Of a stretch of DNA of 64,000 nucleotides, positions 18,085 through 27,555 are shown piece by piece. Made by a program: the position numbers and the translations under genes. Every line of letters starts with the position of its first letter. Within the stretch, counting starts at the first letter, position 1. Source of the stretch: Nitrospirota bacterium (lineage in GTDB: Bacteria; Nitrospirota_A; Leptospirillia; Leptospirillales; Leptospirillaceae); the NCBI GenBank assembly GCA_021802325.1, contig JAKAAM010000001.1, positions 1 through 64,000 on the forward strand, read 5' to 3'. A model generated the notes under the pieces. The model ran no database searches, was not told the origin of the DNA, and saw nothing but the letters and a program-made list of their open reading frames with translations.

Positions 18085-19479
18085 ATGGATGTCCAGATAG
18101 AGCCCCTTGAGGGAGCACAGCGTAAATTTCGGGTCGTCTTCTCCGACGCGGATGTGAGGGCGAAGGTTGAAAAGGAAATTCGCTCTACCGTCAAGACGTT
18201 GAAAGTTCCCGGTTACAGGGTGGGGCATGTTCCAGCCTCCTATGTTCGATCCCGTCCCCCCTTTCTGGCGTCGATCCATGAATCGGTCACGGATTCCTTG
18301 CGTCAGGCGGCGATTGATGCCCTCGTCAACCAGGAATCGGGAACGGTTGTTTTCCTTGATCCAGAACCTTTCTCTGTCTCCGGCGAGCATGAAAAGGCGG
18401 GAATTACCATTTCCGGAACCCTTGAATGCTTTGCCATTCCGGATGATTTTGTGTGCGAAGGAATCTCTTTGACTCCCGAATCGGCTCCGACGGTGACCAA
18501 GTCCGAGATCCAGGAGGAAACAGCGTCCTTGTCTAAGCGTGCTGGGACGCAGTTCCGGAAAGACCTTCCCGAGGATGCCCCCATCGAGGAGGGGGATCTG
18601 GTGTCGTTTTCCTTTTCCTTCACTCATCCGGACACGGGACTTCCTTACGAGAACAGGCAGACAATCAATGTGGGAGATCCCTCCCATCCAGAGTCTCTGA
18701 CCCGATCCCTGATCGGACGCAAGGTCGGGGAATCCTTCTCTGAGCGACTTCCGTTCAATATTCCAGGTGCAAAAAAGGGGGATAAGGGTCGGGTTGAAAC
18801 TCTAGACGCCCAGATTAAGATCGAGAGTCTCAAGCGGATTGAGCCGGCGACTCCTGAGGAGCTTCTCAAGGCCTTGTCCTCTGGTCAGGAGAACCAGGCC
18901 TCGTCGGAATCACTCGAGGGATTGGTCGAGAAAAGAATTCTTGAACGCAAGGTTTCGGAATTGCTGACCAAAAAGCTGGAGGAGCTTGTGCTTGAGGTCC
19001 TGTCGCGGAACCCGATCGCCGTTCCGGAGCGCAGGATCGATCTTGAGGTTGAGCGCATGGTTTCTGCCGGGATGGCCGCGAGCGATATCGACAAAGAGCA
19101 GGTCCGTCGGGATACGCTCTGGTGGTTCATTCTCGACGCCCTTTCTAAGAAGATGAACATTCAGCCGGCCATGGGCCGTGTTGAACAGGAATATCTGGCG
19201 CTCGTTCGCCAGAGCGGGAATCCAGGAAATGACGAGGTCAGACGCAGGGAATTTGTCGAGCAGGCCTTTCTCTCGGCCCGCCGAAGGCTCACGGAGGAAA
19301 TTATTCTCAGGCAGTCGACATTTTCCGGGTGGGAGGAATTTTTTGGTCCCGAAGGGCTTCTCTCGAAACTCGGCTGGAATGATTTCGGAGTTCGTCCCGA
19401 ACCTCACGACCATTCGTCCCATACCCATCACGACCACGAAGGGCATGACCATCACCACGATCATGATCACACGCATTGA
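18085..19479 (+). CDS. tig: Trigger factor chaperone with histidine-rich C-terminal tail
   Basis: Ribosome-associated chaperone and peptidyl-prolyl isomerase. N-terminal ribosome-binding domain (residues 1-~115; the usual GFRxGKVP loop reads GYRVGHVP), FKBP-type PPIase domain (about 150-235, EEGDLVSFSFSF), and helical C-terminal arms (about 270-435). The 464-residue length is slightly above usual. Odd: the last 24 residues carry 13 His and 5 Asp, following a normal trigger-factor end, so the tail is an added metal-binding-type appendage. GGAAGGA precedes the ATG. It heads the standard tig-clpP-clpX operon. Confidence 0.93.
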   Translation: MDVQIEPLEGAQRKFRVVFSDADVRAKVEKEIRSTVKTLKVPGYRVGHVPASYVRSRPPFLASIHESVTDSLRQAAIDALVNQESGTVVFLDPEPFSVSGEHEKAGITISGTLECFAIPDDFVCEGISLTPESAPTVTKSEIQEETASLSKRAGTQFRKDLPEDAPIEEGDLVSFSFSFTHPDTGLPYENRQTINVGDPSHPESLTRSLIGRKVGESFSERLPFNIPGAKKGDKGRVETLDAQIKIESLKRIEPATPEELLKALSSGQENQASSESLEGLVEKRILERKVSELLTKKLEELVLEVLSRNPIAVPERRIDLEVERMVSAGMAASDIDKEQVRRDTLWWFILDALSKKMNIQPAMGRVEQEYLALVRQSGNPGNDEVRRREFVEQAFLSARRRLTEEIILRQSTFSGWEEFFGPEGLLSKLGWNDFGVRPEPHDHSSHTHHDHEGHDHHHDHDHTH

Positions 19480-19545
19480 AATGATTAGGCCCATGAATGG
19501 TTTTGAATCCGGATTGCCGACCTATAAAAAGAAGGATTGTCGCTC

Positions 19546-20151
19546 ATGCTGATACCGATGGTTGTCGAACAGACGAACAGGGGAGAGAGAGCCTATGATA
19601 TTTACTCCCGGCTTCTCAAGGACAGGATCATCATTCTCGGTACGGCCATTGATGATAACGTGGCCAATCTGGTGATTGCGCAGATGCTCTTTCTCGAATC
19701 GGAAGATTCTTCAAAGGACATCAATCTCTATATCAATTCTCCGGGTGGAATCGTTACGGCCGGTCTTGCAATCTATGATACGATTAAATTCATCAAGCCG
19801 GATGTCTCGACCATCTGCATCGGTCAGGCTGCCAGCATGGGGGCCTTCCTTCTCTCGGCCGGGACGAAGGGGAAGAGATTTGCCCTCCCCAATGCACGGA
19901 TCATGATTCACCAACCGATGGGGGGGTTCCAGGGTCAGGCCACAGATATCGAGATTCATGCAAGGGAAATTCTTAAGCTCAAGGCAGATCTCAATAGAAT
20001 GCTTGCCGAACATTGTGGCCAGCCCATTGAGAAGATTGCCGTCGACACGGACCGTGATTACTTCATGTCTTCGCAGGAAGGGAAGGACTATGGTCTGATC
20101 GATTCCGTCATCTCCACCCATCGTCCGGACCAGAAGGCAGGGTCTGTCTAA
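19546..20151 (+). CDS. clpP: ATP-dependent Clp protease proteolytic subunit
   Basis: Serine protease that forms the double-heptamer chamber of Clp proteases. Catalytic triad regions are visible: nucleophile Ser in [14 protein letters not shown], His in [11 protein letters not shown], Asp in DTDRDYFMS. The N-terminus [20 protein letters not shown] is the normal propeptide-mature junction. ATG 19546 follows GAAGGA at 9 bases; a TTG three codons earlier is less likely. It lies 67 bases after tig and 28 bases before clpX. Confidence 0.96.
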   Translation: MLIPMVVEQTNRGERAYDIYSRLLKDRIIILGTAIDDNVANLVIAQMLFLESEDSSKDINLYINSPGGIVTAGLAIYDTIKFIKPDVSTICIGQAASMGAFLLSAGTKGKRFALPNARIMIHQPMGGFQGQATDIEIHAREILKLKADLNRMLAEHCGQPIEKIAVDTDRDYFMSSQEGKDYGLIDSVISTHRPDQKAGSV

Positions 20152-20179
20152 TCGAGAATCTTATGTCAGTGAGGATGCT

Positions 20180-21487
20180 ATGGCAGGCAAGGATCGCAAG
20201 GATAAAAACAATGTCGGGGATAGTGGAGTCGCGTGCTCCTTCTGCGGAAAGAGCCGCGAGGACGTGCGACGCCTGATTTCCGGGCCGGGTGTCTATATTT
20301 GCGATGAGTGCATCGAGCAGTGTTCGGCGATAATTTCTGAGTCCTGGGAGGAAGAGCAGGAAAGGTCATCCGCCCCCAATCTCATGAAGCCAGCCGAAAT
20401 CAAGAAAGCCCTCGATCAGTACATCATCGGTCAAAGCAGGGCCAAAAAGATCCTCTCTGTCGCTGTCTACAACCATTACAAGCGGGCCCGGGCCAACAAA
20501 ATTGCCGAAGATGTGGAGCTTCAGAAGGGCAACATCATCATGCTGGGGCCGACGGGGACAGGGAAGACTCTTCTCGCCCAGACCCTGGCCCGCATTCTTG
20601 ATGTGCCGTTTGCGATCGCCGACGCCACAACCCTGACAGAAGCGGGATATGTGGGTGAGGATGTCGAGAACATCATCCTGAAGCTGCTTCAGTCGGCCGA
20701 CTATGATGTGGAGAAGGCTGAATGGGGAATCATTTATATCGACGAAATCGATAAAATTAGCCGCAAATCCGAGAATCCGTCCATCACGAGAGATGTCTCG
20801 GGTGAAGGGGTCCAGCAGGCTCTTCTCAAGCTTGTGGAAGGAACGGTGGCGAACGTTCCTCCCCAGGGGGGACGAAAGCATCCTCACCAGGAGTTCATTC
20901 AGGTCGACACGACGAATATCCTCTTTATCTGCGGAGGAGCCTTCGTCGGGCTCGATTCGATCATTTCCCAACGTCTCGCGAGAAAAACCATGGGATTCGG
21001 GGCCGAAACCTCACCCTCTCAGGATCGGACCCTCTCAGGAAAGCTTTTGATGGAGGCTCGTCCGGACGATCTTCTTAAATATGGGATCATTCCCGAGTTC
21101 ATCGGTCGTTTCCCGGTGATGGCGATCTTGGAAGATTTAGATGAGTCCGCATTCCTTCAGATTCTGACCGAGCCAAAGAATGCTCTCGTGAAACAGTTTG
21201 AAAAACTTTTTGCCATCGAAAAAGTCAAGCTGAGATTTACGGAGGGAGCCCTCAAGGCCGTCGCTCACAAGGCCTTTACCCAGAAAACGGGTGCACGGGG
21301 CCTTCGCGCGATCCTCGAAGAGGTCATGCTCGATCTGATGTATGAGATTCCTTCCCTTCAGAATCTTTCGGAAGTCATCATCTCGGAGGCCACAATCAAT
21401 GAACGCGAGGCCCCGACGCTCATCTGGGGCGACAAGAAAAAGGATGTGGCGGGACCGGATGACAGTCGGGGATCCCTGTCCGCCTGA
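20180..21487 (+). CDS. clpX: Clp protease ATP-binding subunit ClpX
   Basis: AAA+ unfoldase partner of ClpP. N-terminal zinc domain CSFCGK ... CDECIEQC (C4), Walker [12 protein letters not shown], Walker [11 protein letters not shown], pore-loop region and the C-terminal small domain. The 435-residue length is normal. The ClpP-docking loop usually reads I/L-G-F; here it is MGFGAE, a conservative change. The start ATG has GTGAGGA upstream. It is functionally paired with the clpP gene directly before it. Confidence 0.96.
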   Translation: MAGKDRKDKNNVGDSGVACSFCGKSREDVRRLISGPGVYICDECIEQCSAIISESWEEEQERSSAPNLMKPAEIKKALDQYIIGQSRAKKILSVAVYNHYKRARANKIAEDVELQKGNIIMLGPTGTGKTLLAQTLARILDVPFAIADATTLTEAGYVGEDVENIILKLLQSADYDVEKAEWGIIYIDEIDKISRKSENPSITRDVSGEGVQQALLKLVEGTVANVPPQGGRKHPHQEFIQVDTTNILFICGGAFVGLDSIISQRLARKTMGFGAETSPSQDRTLSGKLLMEARPDDLLKYGIIPEFIGRFPVMAILEDLDESAFLQILTEPKNALVKQFEKLFAIEKVKLRFTEGALKAVAHKAFTQKTGARGLRAILEEVMLDLMYEIPSLQNLSEVIISEATINEREAPTLIWGDKKKDVAGPDDSRGSLSA

Positions 21488-21506
21488 ACGAAGGCCCCGG
21501 ATAAGG

Positions 21507-22130
21507 TTAAGGCTTTGATTCACCGCCCTGGGAATGAGCGGAAGGTCGGGTCAGGGTAAACCGGATATCTGGAAAAGACTGCGCATTCAGATTCATGTGG
21601 GCGAGTTTGACGACAAAGGAATTCGGGCTTTGCACAAACCTTGGAAACAAGAGGATTCCTTTTCGTTCATATCCCGGGAAAAGCCTGGCTGAGGGAATGT
21701 AGGTCATCCGGATCAGTTTGCGGGCTATCCGGATCGGCTTGGCCGATCCCAGGAATCCATTTGACACACTGTCCTGGGCTTCATCCACGCTGAGGGCTCT
21801 TTCGACCTGTTTCGGTCCCCTTTCAAGGAAAAAGTTCATCGGATCAAAATCTAGATAGCCGGATCCGTTGTTTTTGACCGTGACAAGAAAGGCGTTGAAC
21901 TCCGCATTCAGGAGCGAGTTGTAGTAGGGGGAACCCTTCGGAATATAAGAAAGGGTGAAGGTGATTCCGTCGATGGTTTGCGAGGGAGGAATGACGGCAT
22001 AGTTTGTGTCGACGAGGTGGAATCCCTTGAGATAGAAAAGGCTGGTGGCAATCCTGTTCCCGATGGATACAAAAATGATGACAAGGATCGCAACGATCAG
22101 GACGAGGGTATAATTGATCTTGGGCTTCAA
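21507..22130 (-). CDS. Membrane-anchored extracytoplasmic protein of unknown function
   Basis: One N-terminal membrane helix (about residues 8-24, LVLIVAILVIIFVSIG) then a beta-rich domain of ~175 residues. The stretch FLVTVKNNGSGYLDFDPMNFFLE looks like an Ig-like DUF4352-type domain (a middle strand rule F-x-V-T-V-K-N-N), consistent with extracytoplasmic adhesion or binding roles; this is inference. TTG start with AAAGGAA upstream. It is head-to-head with the lipoprotein gene that begins only 27 bases away, suggesting shared or overlapping promoters. Layout resembles the unknown at 11697-12311. Confidence 0.7.
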   Translation of the reverse strand: MKPKINYTLVLIVAILVIIFVSIGNRIATSLFYLKGFHLVDTNYAVIPPSQTIDGITFTLSYIPKGSPYYNSLLNAEFNAFLVTVKNNGSGYLDFDPMNFFLERGPKQVERALSVDEAQDSVSNGFLGSAKPIRIARKLIRMTYIPSARLFPGYERKGILLFPRFVQSPNSFVVKLAHMNLNAQSFPDIRFTLTRPSAHSQGGESKP

Positions 22131-22157
22131 CGGAACATTCCTTTCTATTAGATTAAC

Positions 22158-23519
22158 GTGAACAATTTCATCAGGAAACGGGGGTTTGGCCCCCTGATTT
22201 TGATTGTCCTCGCTTCGCTTTCCATCCTATCCGGATGCGCCCATTCCGGTGGCCCTCATCCATTCCGCTCCCAGCAGGGACTTCTTGCACCGTTGGAAGA
22301 CCCGGACTCCCTTGTCTCAGACCCGTCCTCCCTCTCTCTTTATCTGGGGGACCTTTTTAATGCCAGGGGAGAGGGGGGGACGGTCCTTTTCGGCCATCGG
22401 CTGGCTTCGAAGCTCCGAGCTGTGGAGGGAGAACAGGTTGCATCGGTCTGCCGATCCATTCCCTGCTATGCGGATGTGGCACGCAAGCTTCATTATAAGT
22501 TCATCCTTGCCGCCACCATTCAAAAGGATGTAACAAAAGGCGGCTCCGAGGAAATCCTGACCCTCACCCGATGGTCTGTCGATCCGTTATTTCCGGAGGT
22601 GACGGTTCCCGTCACCTTTTCCATGAAAGGACAAGCCCCGTCCTACGAAAAGCTTGTCAAACGTGGGGTCTCCCGGATGATGCGCCGGGTCGAGGCTCTT
22701 TCCAGCCGAAAAAATGTTGCGGGGCCCGAAGGAGCAGCGAAAAAAATACGGAAACTTGTGGCCGAAGGAAAAGTGGATCTCGCCCTCCGCCAAGGGGAGG
22801 CCATCTTTAAAAACGGGTCGAGCCCTCCCCATTCGATCGAATTCTACTCGACATTGTACCGTCTGGAAATGAGCGCTGGCAAACCTGAAATGGCCAGAAG
22901 GGTGGGAGAAGAGGCCATCCGGATCCGACGCGCCTCTTCTGACCTGTTCCTGGAAATGGCGAGGAATGCGAGGGATGCCGGAGAGTTGAACAGGGAAAGG
23001 AATATCCTGTTCGAAGGTCTCTCCCAATACCCCGAAGACCGCTTTTTCTGGAGAGAACTCGTCGATGATTCTATCGACAAGGGAGATTTCTCGCAGGCTT
23101 TTAAAATCATTCATATTTTTAACAAAAGAAATGGTTCGTCTCCGGCACAGCCTTCTTTTCGCTGGGAGGTTTATGCTTGTCTTGTCGGGCTTGACCGAGG
23201 AGACGAAGCCGACCTCTGGTATCGCCGCTATATTTTAAAACACAAGGTCGGAGAAGTGCTGCCGAAGCCATTCATGGCCCATGCCATGGTCATTCGTGAA
23301 CTGCAAAAGGGCGAATGGAAAAAGGCAGAAATGAAAGCCCGGGATTATATTGCCATGGGGGTCCGTTCCAGAACGCTTTATACGGATTGGATGATAGCCA
23401 TGGGGGCTGACAACAATCCCATCGGCGAAGCCCATGCGGCCAGACTTGCCATTTCAGCGGGTTTCAGCTCCCGCTGGATCCGGGATCAGCTTGCCTATCT
23501 CGAGCAAAAGGGGTACTGA
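22158..23519 (+). CDS. Lipoprotein with TPR-like repeats, unknown function
   Basis: Signal peptide with lipobox LSGC (cleavage before Cys about residue 27), so a diderm-style lipoprotein. Residues ~30-170 hold a Cys-x4-Cys segment and the pattern ARKLHYKFILAATIQK, like the TolB N-terminal or CsgG-type domain of envelope-assembly proteins (weak). Residues ~195-450 are helical with repeated Ala/Leu spacing that looks like tetratricopeptide repeats. GTG start. It is followed 6 bases later by pgsA. I do not assign a function. Confidence 0.7.
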   Translation: MNNFIRKRGFGPLILIVLASLSILSGCAHSGGPHPFRSQQGLLAPLEDPDSLVSDPSSLSLYLGDLFNARGEGGTVLFGHRLASKLRAVEGEQVASVCRSIPCYADVARKLHYKFILAATIQKDVTKGGSEEILTLTRWSVDPLFPEVTVPVTFSMKGQAPSYEKLVKRGVSRMMRRVEALSSRKNVAGPEGAAKKIRKLVAEGKVDLALRQGEAIFKNGSSPPHSIEFYSTLYRLEMSAGKPEMARRVGEEAIRIRRASSDLFLEMARNARDAGELNRERNILFEGLSQYPEDRFFWRELVDDSIDKGDFSQAFKIIHIFNKRNGSSPAQPSFRWEVYACLVGLDRGDEADLWYRRYILKHKVGEVLPKPFMAHAMVIRELQKGEWKKAEMKARDYIAMGVRSRTLYTDWMIAMGADNNPIGEAHAARLAISAGFSSRWIRDQLAYLEQKGY

Positions 23520-23525
23520 TATCCA

Positions 23526-24080
23526 TTGACGATTCCGAATTTTCTTTCTGTTTTGCGGATTCTCCTGGCTCCAGTCTTTTTCGGACTTGTCGCCTACAAG
23601 AATATGACCTGGGCCTTCTGGGTTTTTTTTGTCGGTGGTCTGACGGACAGTCTGGACGGACTCCTGGCCCGTCTGCTGAATCAAAGATCAAAGCTCGGAA
23701 AAACTCTGGACCCTGTCGCAGACAAGGTATTTCTCTCCTCCGCGGCACTCTCCCTCGGGTGGTACGGCATCATACCGCGCTGGGTCGTCATTGTTTTTGT
23801 AACGCGGGATATTCTTCTGGTATCAGGCGTTGTTCTTTTGAAGCTTGTCGACAGTCCGATTCCGGTGGAGCCCCATGCTCTAGGAAAGACAACAACGGGA
23901 TTCCAGGTTTTTTACCTCGGGTTTGTTGTCATGAATATTTCCGGTATTCACTTCAATGCATTGATCCCAGCCCTGCAGGTAGGATCGGTGATATTTTCAT
24001 TCCTGTCAGGGGGATATTACATTTTTCGCGGGCTCTCCTGGGTCCAGAAGGAAAAAAATGGAAGCAATCGAAGTTCTTGA
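23526..24080 (+). CDS. pgsA: CDP-alcohol phosphatidyltransferase (phosphatidylglycerophosphate synthase-like)
   Basis: Membrane enzyme that transfers a phosphatidyl group from CDP-diacylglycerol. The diagnostic motif D-G-x2-A-R-x8-G-x3-D-x3-D is present as DSLDGLLARLLNQRSKLGKTLDPVADK, placing the active site near residue 45, with several hydrophobic helices around it. At 184 residues it is like PgsA; family members differ in acceptor alcohol, so glycerol-3-phosphate is the likely but unproven acceptor. TTG start. It overlaps the next gene by 23 bases. Confidence 0.85.
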   Translation: MTIPNFLSVLRILLAPVFFGLVAYKNMTWAFWVFFVGGLTDSLDGLLARLLNQRSKLGKTLDPVADKVFLSSAALSLGWYGIIPRWVVIVFVTRDILLVSGVVLLKLVDSPIPVEPHALGKTTTGFQVFYLGFVVMNISGIHFNALIPALQVGSVIFSFLSGGYYIFRGLSWVQKEKNGSNRSS

Positions 24081-25440
24081 CCCTTCGAGCGGAGAAAAAA
24101 GTGCGCTCGGCCTCCTGGTCAAGGAAGTCATTCCGGAAAGTCCCGCCTGGGATGCAGGGATAATGCCTGGAGACCGCTTGATGGCAATCAATGGCATTGT
24201 TCTCCGGGATCTAATCGACCTTGAGTTTTTTCAGTCCGACTCTGACGTTCTCATCAAATATAAAAACGGAAACGAAATACGGTCCATAGAAATTGAAAAG
24301 GATCCCGATACCTCTCTCGGAATCGTCGTGGATCCCCCTCCGATTCGCCGTTGTCCCAACGACTGTGAATTTTGTTTTGTGGACCAGATGCCGGAAGGAG
24401 GGCGCAAGTCCCTGTACATACGGGACGAGGATTATCGGTACAGCTTCTTGTACGGAAACTTCATTACCCTTACCAATCTGACTGAAAAGGATTACCAGAG
24501 GATCCTGGAGCAAAGGCTGTCCCCTCTGTATATTTCCGTTCATGCCACTCCTCTTGAGACTCGTCGAAAAATCCTCAAGAACGAAAAAGCCCCGGACATC
24601 CTTCCGCTTCTGAAGAGGCTTTCAGAAGGGGGGATCACCCTTCATACGCAGATTGTCCTGACTCCCGGAGTCAATGACATGGAGATTCTGGACAGGACCT
24701 GGCGGGATCTGCTCGAGCTTTATCCAGGGGTCGGGTCCCTGGCCGTTGTTCCGGTTGGCTTGACCGCGCACAGAAAGGGTTTGCCAGACCTTCCTCTGAT
24801 CGGGAAGACATACGCCGCAAAAATGCTGAGGACCCTTGCCGCGATGCAAAAGGCTTCACTCGAGAGGGTAGGGGATCCTTTTATCTTTCCGGCAGATGAG
24901 TGGTATGTGATTTCAGGAAAATCCTTTCCGTCGCTGACGCGGTACGGATCACTCCCCCAGCTTGGAAACGGAGTGGGTTTGGTCCCGCTCTTTCAGCGCC
25001 AATGGAAAAAGGGGATGCGGTCAGTCCGGAGATCTCTTCCCGGAAAGTTTGTTCTCGCAACGGGGTTGGCGTTCTCCCCCTATCTTCAGGAGTTGACAGA
25101 GTTGTGGGGAAAGTCAGATCTGGCGAGAAAGGATGACTTCATGGTCCTCCCCGTTCAGAACCGATATCTGGGTCAGACGGTGACCGTTGCAGGACTGCTT
25201 TCAGCTCGTGACATCATTGCCGCAGCCAAGGAAGCCCGATTGCCAAAGGAGGCGATTCTTTGCATTCCTGACATCTGTCTCCGGGACGGGACGGAGATTC
25301 TGATCGATGATGGAGCCTTGACGGAGATTGCCGTCAGCACGGGTGTCAAAACGATTGTGGTCCCCTCTTCGGCCCGGGAATTCTGGTTCTGGTTGAAAGA
25401 TGTGTCTGATGAGTCCCCGCTCAAGGAGGTATCGGCCTGA
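24058..25440 (+). CDS. PDZ-radical SAM-DUF512 protein
   Basis: Three parts: an N-terminal PDZ-like domain (about 10-70, with the EVIPESPAWDAGIMPGDRL loop), a radical-SAM-related region with the Cys motif CPNDCEFCFVDQMP (about 96-109), and a C-terminal DUF512 domain (about 200-420). Proteins of this fusion are widespread in clostridia, cyanobacteria and others, often near genes of translation or lipid synthesis; the substrate is unknown. The Cys spacing (C-x3-C-x2-C) matches a SAM cluster, so catalysis is plausible. The ATG overlaps pgsA; the stop overlaps ispE by one base. Confidence 0.82.
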   Translation: MEAIEVLDPSSGEKSALGLLVKEVIPESPAWDAGIMPGDRLMAINGIVLRDLIDLEFFQSDSDVLIKYKNGNEIRSIEIEKDPDTSLGIVVDPPPIRRCPNDCEFCFVDQMPEGGRKSLYIRDEDYRYSFLYGNFITLTNLTEKDYQRILEQRLSPLYISVHATPLETRRKILKNEKAPDILPLLKRLSEGGITLHTQIVLTPGVNDMEILDRTWRDLLELYPGVGSLAVVPVGLTAHRKGLPDLPLIGKTYAAKMLRTLAAMQKASLERVGDPFIFPADEWYVISGKSFPSLTRYGSLPQLGNGVGLVPLFQRQWKKGMRSVRRSLPGKFVLATGLAFSPYLQELTELWGKSDLARKDDFMVLPVQNRYLGQTVTVAGLLSARDIIAAAKEARLPKEAILCIPDICLRDGTEILIDDGALTEIAVSTGVKTIVVPSSAREFWFWLKDVSDESPLKEVSA

Positions 25441-26348
25441 TGGCGACGAACACCCTGTACCTGAGAACCCCTGCCAAGATCAATCTCTCTCTTGTGGTGG
25501 TGGGCAGACGGGAGGACGGGTATCATGAACTCCTGACAGAGATGGTCATGATCGATCTGTTTGATGAACTCCTTCTTGAGAAAGTCTCTGATCCGGGGAT
25601 TCACCTTCGGCTTTCCGGACGTCCTGTCGACGGGGATCCGGAGAAAAATCTCGTTGTCCGGGCCTTGACTCTTCTGATGGAGAGCGTGAGAAGAAAGGGG
25701 GTGAGTCCTTCCGGGGGATTCGCTGCCGATCTCACCAAGAAGATTCCCGTCGGGGCGGGCCTGGGCGGAGGCTCTTCAAATGCGGCAATCGCCTTGTGGG
25801 GAGGGAACCGGCTGATGGGAAACCCGCTGTCTCTGGACGAGATGCGGGAGATCGGTCGAAGTTTGGGAGCGGATGTTCCTTTTTTCCTGGGAGGACCTCG
25901 GGCGATGGGAGTGGGGAGGGGCGATATTCTCGTACCACTTCCACCGCCGAAGCCTTTTGTCGTCCTCCTGTGGAATCCTGAAGTTCCTTTGCCGACGCCT
26001 TCTGTCTATCGTGCCATCGATCCGGCCGATCTGGAGATCAAGGGGACTGTCGAATTGACAGAAAAAGAGCGTTCTAATAGAATTGGTAGTCTTTTGAAAT
26101 CCGGTGATTTAGTCAATAGCCTGGAGAAACCAGCCATTGGTCTTTGTCCTCAAATAGCTGAGGGGATAGATTTTCTGGGCAGAATTCGTCCGGGAAATGT
26201 CCGGATGACTGGATCCGGCCCAACCGTCTTTGCCCGGTTCGATTCACGAGAGATGGCGCTCGGAATTGCGAATACAATGGCCATGACGCTCGGAGGATGG
26301 ACCGGCGTTTTCGAAGGGCTTCAGGCTCCTCCCGTACCTGGAGTTTGA
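25440..26348 (+). CDS. ispE: 4-diphosphocytidyl-2-C-methyl-D-erythritol kinase
   Basis: GHMP kinase of the MEP isoprenoid pathway. Visible: substrate motif PAKINLSLVVVGRREDGYHEL, ATP loop PVGAGLGGGSSNAAIAL, and the C-terminal MTGSGPTVFA. The 302-residue length is normal. Isoprenoids from this pathway would feed hopanoids (hpnH) and quinones. The start overlaps the previous stop, so translation is coupled. The next feature, a tRNA-Gln gene, begins 45 bases later. Confidence 0.94.
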   Translation: MATNTLYLRTPAKINLSLVVVGRREDGYHELLTEMVMIDLFDELLLEKVSDPGIHLRLSGRPVDGDPEKNLVVRALTLLMESVRRKGVSPSGGFAADLTKKIPVGAGLGGGSSNAAIALWGGNRLMGNPLSLDEMREIGRSLGADVPFFLGGPRAMGVGRGDILVPLPPPKPFVVLLWNPEVPLPTPSVYRAIDPADLEIKGTVELTEKERSNRIGSLLKSGDLVNSLEKPAIGLCPQIAEGIDFLGRIRPGNVRMTGSGPTVFARFDSREMALGIANTMAMTLGGWTGVFEGLQAPPVPGV

Positions 26349-26393
26349 GTTTTCAGGAGGGAGAGCTTTTTTGTGTCATTTACTCGGACTCCT

Positions 26394-26468
26394 TGGGGCG
26401 TCGACAAGCGGCAAGTCACGAGATTTTGGATCTCGCATTCCCAGGTTCGAATCCTGGCGCCCCAGCCA
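26394..26468 (+). tRNA. tRNA-Gln (anticodon TTG)
   Basis: Full cloverleaf: acceptor TGGGGCG pairs with CGCCCCA, D arm, anticodon stem CGAGA/TCTCG with loop TTTTGGA (anticodon TTG), T arm CCAGG-TTCGAAT-CCTGG, discriminator G and genome-encoded CCA. It sits between ispE and prs on the same strand, within one transcription unit or with its own promoter. Confidence 0.93.
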
Positions 26469-26565
26469 GTTCGCCTTATAGGGGCAGCCATGTTTTCCAA
26501 TTCGGAGGACGTGGGGTCTTCTTGCGAAAATTGAAGGGTTCTTACTCAGGAGGATCGATACGGTC

Positions 26566-27504
26566 GTGAGGGAGATAAAGATATTTTCTGGGAACGCCAA
26601 CATTTCGCTGGCCCAGGAAATTGTGTCTTACCTTAAGGTTTCGCTCGGGGCATCGACCATCGGGGCGTTTTCCGACGGAGAAGTCCGTGTCAGGATCGAT
26701 GAGAATGTTCGGGGAAATGATGTTTTTCTGATCCAGTCCCTTTCACATCCCGTCAATACACATCTGATGGAGCTTCTCGTCATGATTGACGCGGTGAAAA
26801 GGGCTTCTGCCCAGCGGATTACCGCGGTGATCCCCTATTATGCCTATGCGCGCCAGGACAGAAAGGATCAACCGAGGGTTCCGATAACGGCCAAGCTTGT
26901 TGCGGATCTGATCACGACGGCGGGAGCGTCCCGGATCCTGACGTTGGACCTTCATACGGGCCAGCTCCAGGGATTTTTCAATATTCCGGTGGACCATCTT
27001 CATGGAACCCCTGTCCTGATTGAGCCGCTTAAAAAAATATCCGGGCAAAATCTGGTCCTCCTCTCCCCGGATGCGGGTGGGGTCGAAAGAACGCGCGTCT
27101 TCGCCAAAAGACTTCAGGCTCCCCTTGCCATCATCGACAAGAGACGGGAAGGGCCAAATCAGTCCCAGGTCATGAACATCATCGGGGATGTTTCAGGAAA
27201 GACTGCAGTCATCCTCGACGACATGATCGATACGGCGGGGACTATTACGCAAGGAGCCCAGGCCGCCATGGATGCCGGGGCCAAAAGGGTTGTGGCTGTT
27301 GCCACGCATCCGGTTTTGTCCGGAATGGCCCTCGAGCGATTGAACAAGTCGGTGATCGATGAGGTGATTGTGACAAACTCCATTCCCATGGGTGGGAAGG
27401 ACGAGGTCTGCCGCAAACTTCGAGTCTATTCCATCGCACCTCTGCTAGGAGAGGCGATTCGGAGGATTCACGAAGACGATTCTGTCAGTTCATTGTTTAT
27501 CTGA
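26566..27504 (+). CDS. prs: Ribose-phosphate pyrophosphokinase
   Basis: Makes PRPP for nucleotides, His and Trp. Signatures: RQDRKDQPRVPI, the Mg-binding LDLHTGQLQGFF, and the PRPP loop VILDDMIDTAGTI. The 312-residue length is normal. Start GTG 26566 is preceded by CAGGAGGA at about 12 bases. It heads a common bacterial order prs-rplY-pth-ychF. Confidence 0.96.
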   Translation: MREIKIFSGNANISLAQEIVSYLKVSLGASTIGAFSDGEVRVRIDENVRGNDVFLIQSLSHPVNTHLMELLVMIDAVKRASAQRITAVIPYYAYARQDRKDQPRVPITAKLVADLITTAGASRILTLDLHTGQLQGFFNIPVDHLHGTPVLIEPLKKISGQNLVLLSPDAGGVERTRVFAKRLQAPLAIIDKRREGPNQSQVMNIIGDVSGKTAVILDDMIDTAGTITQGAQAAMDAGAKRVVAVATHPVLSGMALERLNKSVIDEVIVTNSIPMGGKDEVCRKLRVYSIAPLLGEAIRRIHEDDSVSSLFI

Positions 27505-27555
27505 GATTTTCAGGGGTTTCTGATAAAAACTCCGGAGAGTAAAAAGGAGGTCGGT

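Noticed and set aside
24058..24080. Possible frameshift between pgsA and the DUF512 gene
   Set aside because: The short overlap is a normal coupled start with a good ATG; both proteins are complete.
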